Positions 33,576 to 40,947 of a stretch of DNA of 64,000 nt are shown here, in pieces. A program made the position numbers and the translations under genes. This DNA comes from Leptonema sp964619535 (GTDB taxonomy: Bacteria; Spirochaetota; Leptospiria; Leptospirales; Leptonemataceae). The notes below the pieces were generated by a model that was given only the letters and a program-made list of their open reading frames with translations, was not told where the DNA came from and searched no databases. The number at the start of each line of letters is the position of its first letter. Within the stretch, counting starts at the first letter, position 1. The stretch lies in assembly GCA_964619535.1 (NCBI GenBank), contig CAZUEX010000009.1:62001-126000 (forward strand). Reading direction: 5' to 3'.

Positions 33576-34949
33576 ATGGGCGCAGTCGCTAATATATTAC
33601 GAATCCCTGATCTACGAAAGAAGCTGCTCTTTACTGTAGCCGTGCTTCTCGTTTTTCGTATGGGAACGTTCATCACCATACCAGGAGTGAACCCTGTGGC
33701 TGTAGCCGAAGCGGTTCCCCGGGGGCAGTCGATCCTGGATGTGGTGGACGTTTTTTCGGGCGGTGCGCTCTTCAAGATGTCCATCTTCTCCCTGGGCATC
33801 ATGCCCTATATCTCTTCTTCCATTATAATGAGCCTCCTGACGGTCATTGTGCCGCAGATTGCTCGTTTGCAAAGGGAAGGGGAGGCCGGCCGTAGAAAGA
33901 TCAATCAGTACACCCGGATGGGAACGGTGGTCCTGTGTGCTATTCAGGCCGCCTTTATTCTTGTGGGAGCCGTTGATCAAACAAGTCGGACGGGTGAGCC
34001 CTTTGTTTCGCCTGAGATCAGCCGGGCATTGTTTTACTCAACGGGAATCATAACGATGACCACAGGAACACTGGTTCTGATGTGGCTTGGTGAGCAGATT
34101 ACCGAGCGAGGGATCGGAAACGGTGTTTCACTGATCATCTTTGCAGGCATTATTGCAAGGCTGCCAAAGAACGTCCTTGAGATGTTCCGTGATGAGTCGG
34201 TGAAGATGTTTGATATCTTGGTGCTTGGTATTGTATTTATTCTGCTGATCGCATTGACGGTTATCCTGACCCAGGGCGTTCGTAAGATCCCTCTTCAATA
34301 TGGTAAGAAGATGCAGGGACGGCGCATGGTGCAGGCACAGAGCCAGAGCCTGTCTTTCAAGCTGAACTCTGCCAGTGTGATGCCGATTATCTTTGCCTCC
34401 TCGCTTTTGCTGTTTCCGCAAACCGTACTTGGTATGCTGGCCGGCGACGGTAGTGGGCAGACGACGGTAAGCTGGATTGCACAGAACATGCAGGAGTGGC
34501 TCAATCCCTTTGCTCCCTCCTTCTGGAAGCAACTGCCGTATTACTTCATCTATACGATGCTGATCATCTTCTTTGCCTATTTTTATACGGCGATCTATAT
34601 TAATCCGGCCGAACTGGCAGAGAATCTGAAAAAGTATGGTGGATTTATTCCCGGGATCCGACCGGGAGCCAATACGAAAGAGTACGTTGAGCGTACACTG
34701 AACCGCATCATCCTACCGGGAGCGGTATTCCTGGCCGGGCTTGCACTGGCACCCTATTTCATCATCAATCTGATGGATCTTAAGACCAATCAGACGATCC
34801 AGGGCCTTGCGTACACATTCGGCGGTACTTCGCTGATGATTATTGTTGGTGTGGCGCTGGATACTCTGAAGCAGATTGAAGCACAGCTTATCATGCGAAA
34901 CTATCAAGGTTTCATGAAAAAGGGTAAGCTGAAAGGTAGGGGCAAATGA
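33576..34949 (+). CDS. secY: Protein translocase subunit SecY
   Basis: SecY is the channel of the Sec translocon. The 457-residue protein has ten predicted membrane helices, the plug-region GGALFKMSIFSLGIMPYISSSI (helix 2) and the cytoplasmic C5 loop with the IRPGANT motif (about residues 363-369). Its end overlaps adk by four bases. SecE is encoded at 9.1 kb. Confidence 0.98.
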   Translation: MGAVANILRIPDLRKKLLFTVAVLLVFRMGTFITIPGVNPVAVAEAVPRGQSILDVVDVFSGGALFKMSIFSLGIMPYISSSIIMSLLTVIVPQIARLQREGEAGRRKINQYTRMGTVVLCAIQAAFILVGAVDQTSRTGEPFVSPEISRALFYSTGIITMTTGTLVLMWLGEQITERGIGNGVSLIIFAGIIARLPKNVLEMFRDESVKMFDILVLGIVFILLIALTVILTQGVRKIPLQYGKKMQGRRMVQAQSQSLSFKLNSASVMPIIFASSLLLFPQTVLGMLAGDGSGQTTVSWIAQNMQEWLNPFAPSFWKQLPYYFIYTMLIIFFAYFYTAIYINPAELAENLKKYGGFIPGIRPGANTKEYVERTLNRIILPGAVFLAGLALAPYFIINLMDLKTNQTIQGLAYTFGGTSLMIIVGVALDTLKQIEAQLIMRNYQGFMKKGKLKGRGK

Positions 34950-35509
34950 ACCTGATTTTTATGGGACCGCCAGGGGCGGGCAAAGGAACACAGGCAAAAC
35001 TGCTGATCGACAGGTTTGGTATTCCACAGGTGTCGACCGGAGACATTCTGCGTGCTGCCATCAAGGGAGGAACTCCTCTGGGGCAGGAGGCAAAACGCTA
35101 CATCGATGCCGGGGAGCTGGTACCTGATTCTGTTGTAATCGGCATCGTGGAAGAGCGTTTTAAAGAACCGGATTGCGAGAAGGGCTTCCTTCTTGATGGC
35201 TTTCCGCGAACCATTCCGCAGGCGGAGGCACTGGATCAACTGCTTGAAAAGATGGGACGGACCATTGACCATGCGGTGAACCTGTCGGTGCCGGACGAAG
35301 AGGTGGTAAAGCGACTGCTGGATCGGGCCGTGAAAGAAGGACGCTCGGACGATACAGAACCGGTAATCCGCAATCGTATCAAGAATTACAATGACCAGAC
35401 AAAACCCCTGATCGAGTTTTACCGTAAGAAGGGACTTCTCAGAGAGGTAGACGGTCTGGGAAGTATGGCCGAAATCACACAGAGAATTCTTGCTGTGCTG
35501 AATGTCTGA
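34946..35509 (+). CDS. adk: Adenylate kinase, short form
   Basis: The enzyme interconverts AMP, ADP and ATP. GPPGAGKGT (residues 7-15) is the P-loop; DGFPRT is the nucleotide-binding signature near residue 85. At 187 residues it is the short form: the LID domain is reduced to a few residues after LLDRA, without the zinc-binding Cys set of longer forms. It overlaps secY by four bases. The map gene common after adk in other bacteria is absent here. Confidence 0.97.
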   Translation: MNLIFMGPPGAGKGTQAKLLIDRFGIPQVSTGDILRAAIKGGTPLGQEAKRYIDAGELVPDSVVIGIVEERFKEPDCEKGFLLDGFPRTIPQAEALDQLLEKMGRTIDHAVNLSVPDEEVVKRLLDRAVKEGRSDDTEPVIRNRIKNYNDQTKPLIEFYRKKGLLREVDGLGSMAEITQRILAVLNV

Positions 35510-35570
35510 AGAGTTGACGTGGCGGCCGGGACTGTTTTCTTGGTAAGTCCGTTCAGGAGTAACTACGAAT

Positions 35571-35789
35571 ATGGCGAAAGAAGAGGCGATAGAAGTCGAA
35601 GGTAAGGTGATCGAGCCCCTTCCGAACGCGATGTTTCGTGTTGAGCTGGAGAATGGGCACAGGGTTCTTGCCCATATTTCCGGCAAGATGAGAATGCATT
35701 ACATCAGAATCCTGCCAGGCGATCGAGTAACGGTGGAGCTATCACCGTATGACCTGACACGTGGCCGGATTACTTATCGAAAAAAATAA
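35571..35789 (+). CDS. infA: Translation initiation factor IF-1
   Basis: IF-1 occupies the ribosomal A site during initiation. The 72-residue OB-fold protein has the standard EVEGKVIEPLPNAMFRVELENGH and RILPGDRVTVELSPYDL blocks. It lies 61 bases after adk, with an AGGAG-type ribosome-binding site, and 15 bases before rpmJ. Confidence 0.97.
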   Translation: MAKEEAIEVEGKVIEPLPNAMFRVELENGHRVLAHISGKMRMHYIRILPGDRVTVELSPYDLTRGRITYRKK

Positions 35790-35804
35790 CGACGGATTGG
35801 AATT

Positions 35805-35918
35805 ATGAAAGTGCGTGTGTCCGTAAAGAAGATTTGCAGCGATTGCAGGATGATTCGCCGAAGAGGCGTTGTGCGTGTCATCTGCAAAAACCCGAAGCAC
35901 AAACAGCGGCAGCGGTGA
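35805..35918 (+). CDS. rpmJ: 50S ribosomal protein L36
   Basis: This 37-residue protein reads MKVRVSVKKICSDCRMIRRR in its first 20 residues and ends in KHKQRQR. The zinc ligands Cys11, Cys14, Cys27 and His32 are present, so it is the zinc-binding form. It lies in the usual infA-rpmJ-rpsM order, with 18 bases before rpsM. Confidence 0.96.
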   Translation: MKVRVSVKKICSDCRMIRRRGVVRVICKNPKHKQRQR

Positions 35919-35936
35919 TAGTTCAGGAGTATTGAA

Positions 35937-36314
35937 ATGGCAAGGATTTCCGGCGTAGATTTACCGAAGGATAAGAGGGTCGTCATCGGTCTGACCTATA
36001 TATACGGGATTGGAAGCACGCGCGCTCGCCAGATCCTGAAAGAGACAGGCATCGATGAGTCGATTCGTGTGCGGGACCTGGACGATCAGCAGGTCGGATT
36101 GATCAGGAATTATATTGCAGAGAATTTTCGGGTAGAAGGTGACCTGAGAACCGAGGTAAACCTCAATGTGAAGCGTCTGATGGACATTGGGTGCTATCGA
36201 GGTCTGCGTCATCGGATGGGACTGCCGGTTCGTGGACAGCGAACCAAGACGAATTCTCGTACCCGAAAAGGTGGACGTAAAACCGTTCCGAATAAGAAGA
36301 AGGCTACGAAATAA
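35937..36314 (+). CDS. rpsM: 30S ribosomal protein S13
   Basis: S13 contacts the P-site tRNA and forms a bridge to the large subunit. The 125 residues include the family RISGVDLPKDKRV start, the YIYGIG turn and the C-terminal GLPVRGQRTKTNSRTRKG block. rpsK follows after 15 bases. Confidence 0.98.
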   Translation: MARISGVDLPKDKRVVIGLTYIYGIGSTRARQILKETGIDESIRVRDLDDQQVGLIRNYIAENFRVEGDLRTEVNLNVKRLMDIGCYRGLRHRMGLPVRGQRTKTNSRTRKGGRKTVPNKKKATK

Positions 36315-36329
36315 TAACGGGATAGGACA

Positions 36330-36713
36330 ATGGCGAAGGCATCGGTCAAAAAGAAGGAAAAACGAAGCGTACCAAGCGGACGGGTATACATTAACGCTAC
36401 ATTCAATAACACCATCATCACCATTACGGATGATTCCGGCAATGTGATCGCATGGTCCAGTGCCGGTCACCTGCATTTCAAGGGATCGCGTAAGTCGACT
36501 CCTTATGCTGCACAGATGGCTGCACGCGATGCCGCTGAGAAAACCCGGGACTTCGGTCTGCGTGAGGTAGACGTCCTGGTAAAAGGTCCTGGCATTGGCC
36601 GTGAATCAGCGATTCGTGCAATTGCAAATGAAGGCATCCGGATTCGTATGATTCGTGACATTACTCCCCTTCCTCATAACGGATGTCGTCCGCGCAAGCG
36701 TCGACGTGTTTGA
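36330..36713 (+). CDS. rpsK: 30S ribosomal protein S11
   Basis: S11 forms the platform near the E site. The 127-residue protein has the INATFNNTIITITD block and ends with the family HNGCRPRKRRRV. Instead of rpsD, the next gene is rpoA, 27 bases on; S4 is not encoded in this window. Confidence 0.98.
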   Translation: MAKASVKKKEKRSVPSGRVYINATFNNTIITITDDSGNVIAWSSAGHLHFKGSRKSTPYAAQMAARDAAEKTRDFGLREVDVLVKGPGIGRESAIRAIANEGIRIRMIRDITPLPHNGCRPRKRRRV

Positions 36714-36740
36714 TACAGCCAATCAGCCAGAGAGGGAATC

Positions 36741-37730
36741 ATGAGAAGCCTTTTAAGAGGATTTAAAAGACCGAAGCAGGTCGAATACCAGACAGTAGCC
36801 AATGAGCCTGGATATGGTAAGTTTGTTGCCGAACCGTTTGAGCGAGGTTTTGGTACGACCATCGGTAACTCACTGCGTCGAACCCTGATGTCGTCTATCG
36901 AAGGGACGGCCATTACGGCAGTGCGTATTGAGGGTGTGGAGCATGAATTTGCGACGATTGAAGGCGTCGTAGAGGACGTTACCCGGATTATTCTGAACCT
37001 GAAACAGGTTCGTGCAAGTTATGATGCCGAGGTTCGTGATGAACCGAGAATCATCCACATTGAGAAGAAGGGTGCGGGCGTTCTGAGAGCCTCTGATCTT
37101 GCTGTAGATTCCTCGATTCAAATCCTGAACCCTGAGCTGCAGATTGCTACCCTGAACGAGGATGCTAACCTCGTGATGGACATCCAGTTTGAAAGGGGAC
37201 GTGGATACCTTCCGGCTGAGATCTTGAAGAAAAGCATCGATGAGATCGGTACGATTCCTGTCGATGCCCTTTTTTCACCTGTAAAACGGGTGAATATGCA
37301 GGTTGAGGAAACTCGCGTGGGTCAGCGGACAGACTATGAGAAGCTGACCATGGAAATCTGGACCGATGGCAGTATCGCTCCAGAGGACGCCCTTTCGCAG
37401 GCTGCCAAGATCCTGAAAGATCATCTCTCAGTATTCATTAACTTTGAAGAGCTTCCCGAAGAAGAGGAAGATGAGCAGCCAGAAATGGAAGACGCTCTCA
37501 AGACAAGTCTTGAGAAGAATGTCGAAGAACTGGAGCTGTCCGTTCGTTCTCTGTCCATGCTGAAAAGCCTGGAAATTGAGTTCGTCATGGATCTCGTTCG
37601 CAAGAACGAAGAAGAGCTGCAGAAGTCCAGACATTACTCCGAGGAGTGTCTGGCTGAGATTAAACAGAAACTGGCAGAGCTCAGTCTGGAATTTGGAATG
37701 CGGGAATTGTTTATTCAGCGCGACTACTGA
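36741..37730 (+). CDS. rpoA: RNA polymerase alpha subunit
   Basis: Alpha dimerises to start polymerase assembly and its C-terminal domain binds UP-element DNA and activators. The 329 residues comprise the dimerisation domain (1-235; GFGTTIGNSLRRTL near residue 34), an acidic linker (EEEEDEQPEMED) and the C-terminal domain (about 260-320). Arg269 matches E. coli Arg265, but residues matching Asn268, Cys269, Gly296, Lys298 and Ser299 are Ser, Met, Ser, Glu and Cys, so DNA contact is probably altered. Gene order rpsK-rpoA-rplQ lacks rpsD. Confidence 0.97.
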   Translation: MRSLLRGFKRPKQVEYQTVANEPGYGKFVAEPFERGFGTTIGNSLRRTLMSSIEGTAITAVRIEGVEHEFATIEGVVEDVTRIILNLKQVRASYDAEVRDEPRIIHIEKKGAGVLRASDLAVDSSIQILNPELQIATLNEDANLVMDIQFERGRGYLPAEILKKSIDEIGTIPVDALFSPVKRVNMQVEETRVGQRTDYEKLTMEIWTDGSIAPEDALSQAAKILKDHLSVFINFEELPEEEEDEQPEMEDALKTSLEKNVEELELSVRSLSMLKSLEIEFVMDLVRKNEEELQKSRHYSEECLAEIKQKLAELSLEFGMRELFIQRDY

Positions 37731-37754
37731 CTTTGAAAGAGCGGTACAGGTATT

Positions 37755-38300
37755 ATGAAAAAGGGAAATACGACAAAGAAACTGAATCGTTTACATTCGC
37801 ACAGAAAGGCCATGGTAAACAATATGCTTACCTCGCTCTTTCAGCATGAGCAGATCGTGACTACTCGGGCCAAAGCCAAATATATTCGTCCTTTTGCCGA
37901 AAAGATGATCACACGGGCGAAGAAAAGCCTTGTGGACGGGGCCACACCGGCTCAGGTACTGCATCATAAGCGTGAGGTAATGCGCTCGATCAAACAACGG
38001 GATATCGTTGTTAAACTGTTCTCTGATATCGCTCCGCGGTTTCGTGAGCGCAATGGCGGCTATCTGCGCATTATTCATCTTCCGGAACGAAACAGCGACG
38101 CTGCTCCCATGGCTATTGTGGAGCTTGTAGATCGACGGGTACAGAAGCGAACTCCTCGTAAGGTTCTGCGAGCCCAGGCAAATCCGGAAGGGGCAGGTGA
38201 AGGCCGTGATAGAAAGTCCTCTTCTTCGGGAAGACGGGATGAGAAGTGGTACCACCGCTTCAAGCTTGGTAAGAAGGAAGAAGAGGGCGGCGAAGGCTGA
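37755..38300 (+). CDS. rplQ: 50S ribosomal protein L17, with C-terminal extension
   Basis: L17 binds near the tunnel exit. The conserved part covers about residues 1-125 (HRKAMVNNMLTSLFQHE, then NGGYLRIIHLPERNSDAAPMA). A further 55 residues, rich in Arg, Lys, Ser and Glu and ending in an acidic Gly-Glu stretch, are absent from the ~120-residue standard form. It is the last gene of the ribosomal run and is followed by a strong terminator. Confidence 0.96.
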   Translation: MKKGNTTKKLNRLHSHRKAMVNNMLTSLFQHEQIVTTRAKAKYIRPFAEKMITRAKKSLVDGATPAQVLHHKREVMRSIKQRDIVVKLFSDIAPRFRERNGGYLRIIHLPERNSDAAPMAIVELVDRRVQKRTPRKVLRAQANPEGAGEGRDRKSSSSGRRDEKWYHRFKLGKKEEEGGEG

Positions 38301-38321
38301 CCCGCATTAGATGCGCAAAAG

Positions 38322-38351
38322 AAAAGAGCGGGCTTTCCGCTCTTTTTTTTT
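38322..38351 (+). terminator. Strong intrinsic terminator of the ribosomal cluster
   Basis: GAGCGG (38326-38331) pairs with CCGCTC (38337-38342), extended by AAAA/TTTT, and nine Ts follow (38343-38351). It closes the plus-strand run that begins near 8.9 kb. The rrf2 gene ends only 28 bases further on, on the other strand. Confidence 0.9.
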
Positions 38352-38378
38352 GGGGTGGCAGAACGATGGAACGGGTGC

Positions 38379-38798
38379 TCAGATGTAGTACATGAGCGAG
38401 TCCTGAGCCGAGAGGCTCTGGTTCAGGAAGTCCATCAGGTTTACGTCGAGCATCTCTTTGATGCGGTTATCGATCTCCGTCCAGAACAGGGCTCTGTAGC
38501 CTTCGTTCAGATCGGAGTTTTTGTCCAAAATGGACAGGTCTCCCTCCAGTGCGGTGAGAATCTGGTAGACCGTTATCTCCTGTGGATCCCTGGCAATGCG
38601 GTAACCGCCTTCAGCGCCACGCACGCTGATCACAAGACCACGCTTTTTGAGAATGTTAATGATCTGTTCCAGATACTTCAGAGGGATGTTCTGATTCTCT
38701 GCTATCTCTCGACTCTTGAGCAGGCGATTGCGCGCCTCAGGCGCCGCAAGCTCGAGCATTATTTTCAGTCCGTATCGTCCTTTACTGGTGATCTTCAT
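38379..38798 (-). CDS. Rrf2-family transcriptional regulator, cysteine-free (CymR-like)
   Basis: The 139-residue protein has the Rrf2 winged helix: MKITSKGRYGLKIMLELA at the start, the IPLKYLEQIINILKKRGLV recognition region (about 38-56) and the RGAEGGYRIA wing. It contains no Cys at all, so it cannot hold the iron-sulfur cluster of IscR or NsrR; the overall look is nearer to CymR, which works through a partner protein or other signal. The start ATG (38796-38798) gives the family N-terminus; a longer frame adds 48 unrelated residues. It faces a promoter with a palindrome at 38824-38840, its likely operator. Confidence 0.88.
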   Translation of the reverse strand: MKITSKGRYGLKIMLELAAPEARNRLLKSREIAENQNIPLKYLEQIINILKKRGLVISVRGAEGGYRIARDPQEITVYQILTALEGDLSILDKNSDLNEGYRALFWTEIDNRIKEMLDVNLMDFLNQSLSAQDSLMYYI

Positions 38799-38819
38799 GA
38801 TTTTTACAGGTGTTAGTTT

Positions 38820-38848
38820 TTGCTGTAACTCAGGGTTACAACTATAAT
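38820..38848 (+). promoter_or_regulatory. Promoter with a perfect 17-bp palindrome, probable Rrf2 operator
   Basis: TTGCTG (38820-38825), a 17-base spacer and a perfect TATAAT (38843-38848) form a strong promoter reading right. Between the boxes lies TGTAAC-TCAGG-GTTACA (38824-38840), a perfect inverted repeat with 5-base centre. A dimeric repressor bound here would block polymerase. The site is 26 bases upstream of the rrf2 start codon, so autoregulation is also possible. Confidence 0.7.
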
Positions 38849-38860
38849 AGGACGGCCCGG

Positions 38861-39232
38861 ATGGGAACAAAAACGAAGAAAAAAATGATACTGGCCGCTC
38901 CGCAGATTGTCGAACGGTTGCCTGAACTGAAGGGCAGGGCACCTCGTCTGGATGATACAGCAGCCATCGAATTGCTGCGTATAGGATCGCTCTTTGAGAT
39001 ACCTGTACGATCGCCTTCGTTGATGGCCCGGCGTTACCGCTTTATCCCCTTTTTTCTGAAACGCTGGGTGCGGGCCGTTTATGGTTTAGCCGTCTTCTTG
39101 CACGAAAAGTTTGATGGGCACCGGAAGGATGCCTTTTTTCTGGTTCTTGAAGAGATGTGGCTGGAACGCAAAGCCCGGCAGCAGAAGCGAGGCAGCCAGC
39201 GACGGCAGGTGATGAAGGAGAATATGCGGTAA
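38861..39232 (+). CDS. Unrecognised basic protein under the palindrome promoter
   Basis: I do not recognise this 123-residue protein. It is strongly basic, with a Lys-rich start, a mid-part LIEIPVRSPSLMARR-like segment with the actual sequence LFEIPVRSPSLMARR, and a Lys/Arg/Gln-rich C-terminus. No membrane helix is convincing. The promoter at 38820-38848 predicts a transcript start only about 6 bases before the ATG, so the message would be nearly leaderless; Met9 at 38885 is the next in-frame start. The stop lies 1 base before the glycosyltransferase gene, so the two are co-transcribed. Confidence 0.65.
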   Translation: MGTKTKKKMILAAPQIVERLPELKGRAPRLDDTAAIELLRIGSLFEIPVRSPSLMARRYRFIPFFLKRWVRAVYGLAVFLHEKFDGHRKDAFFLVLEEMWLERKARQQKRGSQRRQVMKENMR

Positions 39233-39233
39233 T

Positions 39234-40322
39234 ATGAGATTGGTCCAGGTTACTGCCGGGGTTGCCAGCGGTGATGCCGTTACCAACTATGTTTTTGCTC
39301 TCGATGGTTATCTAAAGCGAAGTGGTCTTTTTCGTTCGACGAGGGTGTACGCTGAAACGATATCGGGCATTCACCGTGTGCGACATCTTTCCACGTACAC
39401 ACCTGCAAGGGATGACTTCATTATCTACCATCACAGCGTGGGATTGTTATACCTGGATAACTTTCTTCTGCCCTATGTGCGGCCTCTTCTGATCTATCAT
39501 AATATAACCCCTCCCGCATATTATCTGCCCTGGGATTTCAGAGCGGCTTCGCGCATGCAGCTTGGTCGAGATCAACTGAATCGACTGGCAGGGATGAACC
39601 TGCGAGCGGTAACCCTTTCTCGATTCAGTGCAGACGAGCTCAAGGCTGCAGGATTTACAGACATCGATGTACTGCCCTATCCCCTTATTGAATTGAAAGG
39701 CTACCGATCTTTTTTTCGTCCGGCCTCGGGTGACGAGAAATGGCGGAAATGGTTAGGCGATACAAGACCGATAATTCTGTTTGTTGGCCGCATCGCTCCG
39801 AACAAAGGAATCGATCTGCTTCTGCAATCGTTTGCACTGCTGCGCAAAAATATACCTGCCCGGCTGCTCATTGCCGGATCCTTTCGGTCTGAAACGGATC
39901 GTTATGCGCTGTACCTGCAAAACCTGGTACGGGAACTGGATGTATCGGATGATGTGTGCTGGGCCGGTTATCTGAGCGATGCCGATCTTGCTCTGGCGTA
40001 TAAAAATGCTTCGCTTTACATGAGCCTGTCGCAACATGAAGGATTCGGGGTGCCACTGGTGGAGGCAATGGCCGCGGATGTTCCGGTACTTGCCTATTGT
40101 TCTGATGACAGCTCTGTGGGCGAGGTCCTTGGTGGGGCAGGTATTGGGTTCCGGATTCCCGATGTGAAGTGGGTTGCGCAGGTGGCTGCACGCATCCTGA
40201 CGGATGCAGAGCTGCAACGGGCCATGCTGGAAGGGCAACGCCGCAGGTTAGCTGAGCTACGTTCTGTGGATGTGCTTGCCGGTTTGAAACGAATCGTGGA
40301 AGAAGAAATTCATGGTCGATGA
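39234..40322 (+). CDS. GT4-family glycosyltransferase
   Basis: The 362-residue protein has the two-domain GT-B plan. The donor-binding C-terminal half shows FVGRIAPNKGIDLLLQSFA (about residues 183-201) and the EGFGVPLVEAMA motif (about 268-279), whose paired Glu residues bind the sugar nucleotide. The N-terminal acceptor domain is unlike common families. It probably adds a sugar to a lipid or polysaccharide, such as lipopolysaccharide. It overlaps the DedA gene by 11 bases. Donor and acceptor cannot be read from sequence. Confidence 0.85.
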   Translation: MRLVQVTAGVASGDAVTNYVFALDGYLKRSGLFRSTRVYAETISGIHRVRHLSTYTPARDDFIIYHHSVGLLYLDNFLLPYVRPLLIYHNITPPAYYLPWDFRAASRMQLGRDQLNRLAGMNLRAVTLSRFSADELKAAGFTDIDVLPYPLIELKGYRSFFRPASGDEKWRKWLGDTRPIILFVGRIAPNKGIDLLLQSFALLRKNIPARLLIAGSFRSETDRYALYLQNLVRELDVSDDVCWAGYLSDADLALAYKNASLYMSLSQHEGFGVPLVEAMAADVPVLAYCSDDSSVGEVLGGAGIGFRIPDVKWVAQVAARILTDAELQRAMLEGQRRRLAELRSVDVLAGLKRIVEEEIHGR

Positions 40323-40947
40323 GATCCTGAAGCAGATTTCGGACCTGCCTGCCACAGGTTTGCATATCTTTTTCTTTGTAGCTGCTCTTATAGAGAATAT
40401 TTTCCCCCCATGGCCGGGCGATACATTTATCGTCTTCGCGGGGTTTTTAACGGCTCACGGCACAATTGGCCTTCCGGCGGCAATTCTGAGCACGTGTCTG
40501 GGTAGTGTGGCAGGTGCTTTGATTATGTACATGGCCGGCGATAAGGTTCTCATCCTTGCAAGGCGAATTCATTTCTGGTTGAAGCCGGGAGTTTTACAGC
40601 GTTTGCTTGCTGATTTCGTCTCAGAAGAGCAGATGGAGCGCACCCGAACATTCTTCCTTCGATGGGGGGCATGGTTTGTCATCTTTTCGCGATTCTCTGC
40701 GGGGATTCGCTTCTTTGTCAGTATTGTTGCCGGCCTGTCAAAGATGAATCTGCTACTGTTTACCGTATGTTTTACGGTGGGAGCGCTGATCTGGAACATG
40801 CTTCTGTTAACGGGTGGTCGATTGCTTGCAGCAAACTGGCGAAAGGTTCTGGAATGGCTTCAGTACTATAACACGGCCGTTGGGGCGTTGATCGTTGTGA
40901 TCGTTGCAATCCTTGCATTGAGATGGTGGCGTCGGAGGTCTGCATGA
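40312..40947 (+). CDS. DedA-family membrane protein
   Basis: DedA proteins are inner-membrane transporters, some shown to flip undecaprenyl phosphate or phosphatidylethanolamine. The 211 residues show the conserved ENIFPPWPGD re-entrant loop (about residues 29-38) and the FSRFSAGIR segment (about 126-134) with the functional Arg. The C-terminus ends in a helix with a WWRRRS tail. It overlaps the glycosyltransferase gene, in keeping with a role in lipid-linked sugar handling, and overlaps the sirtuin start by 4 bases. Confidence 0.88.
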   Translation: MVDEILKQISDLPATGLHIFFFVAALIENIFPPWPGDTFIVFAGFLTAHGTIGLPAAILSTCLGSVAGALIMYMAGDKVLILARRIHFWLKPGVLQRLLADFVSEEQMERTRTFFLRWGAWFVIFSRFSAGIRFFVSIVAGLSKMNLLLFTVCFTVGALIWNMLLLTGGRLLAANWRKVLEWLQYYNTAVGALIVVIVAILALRWWRRRSA

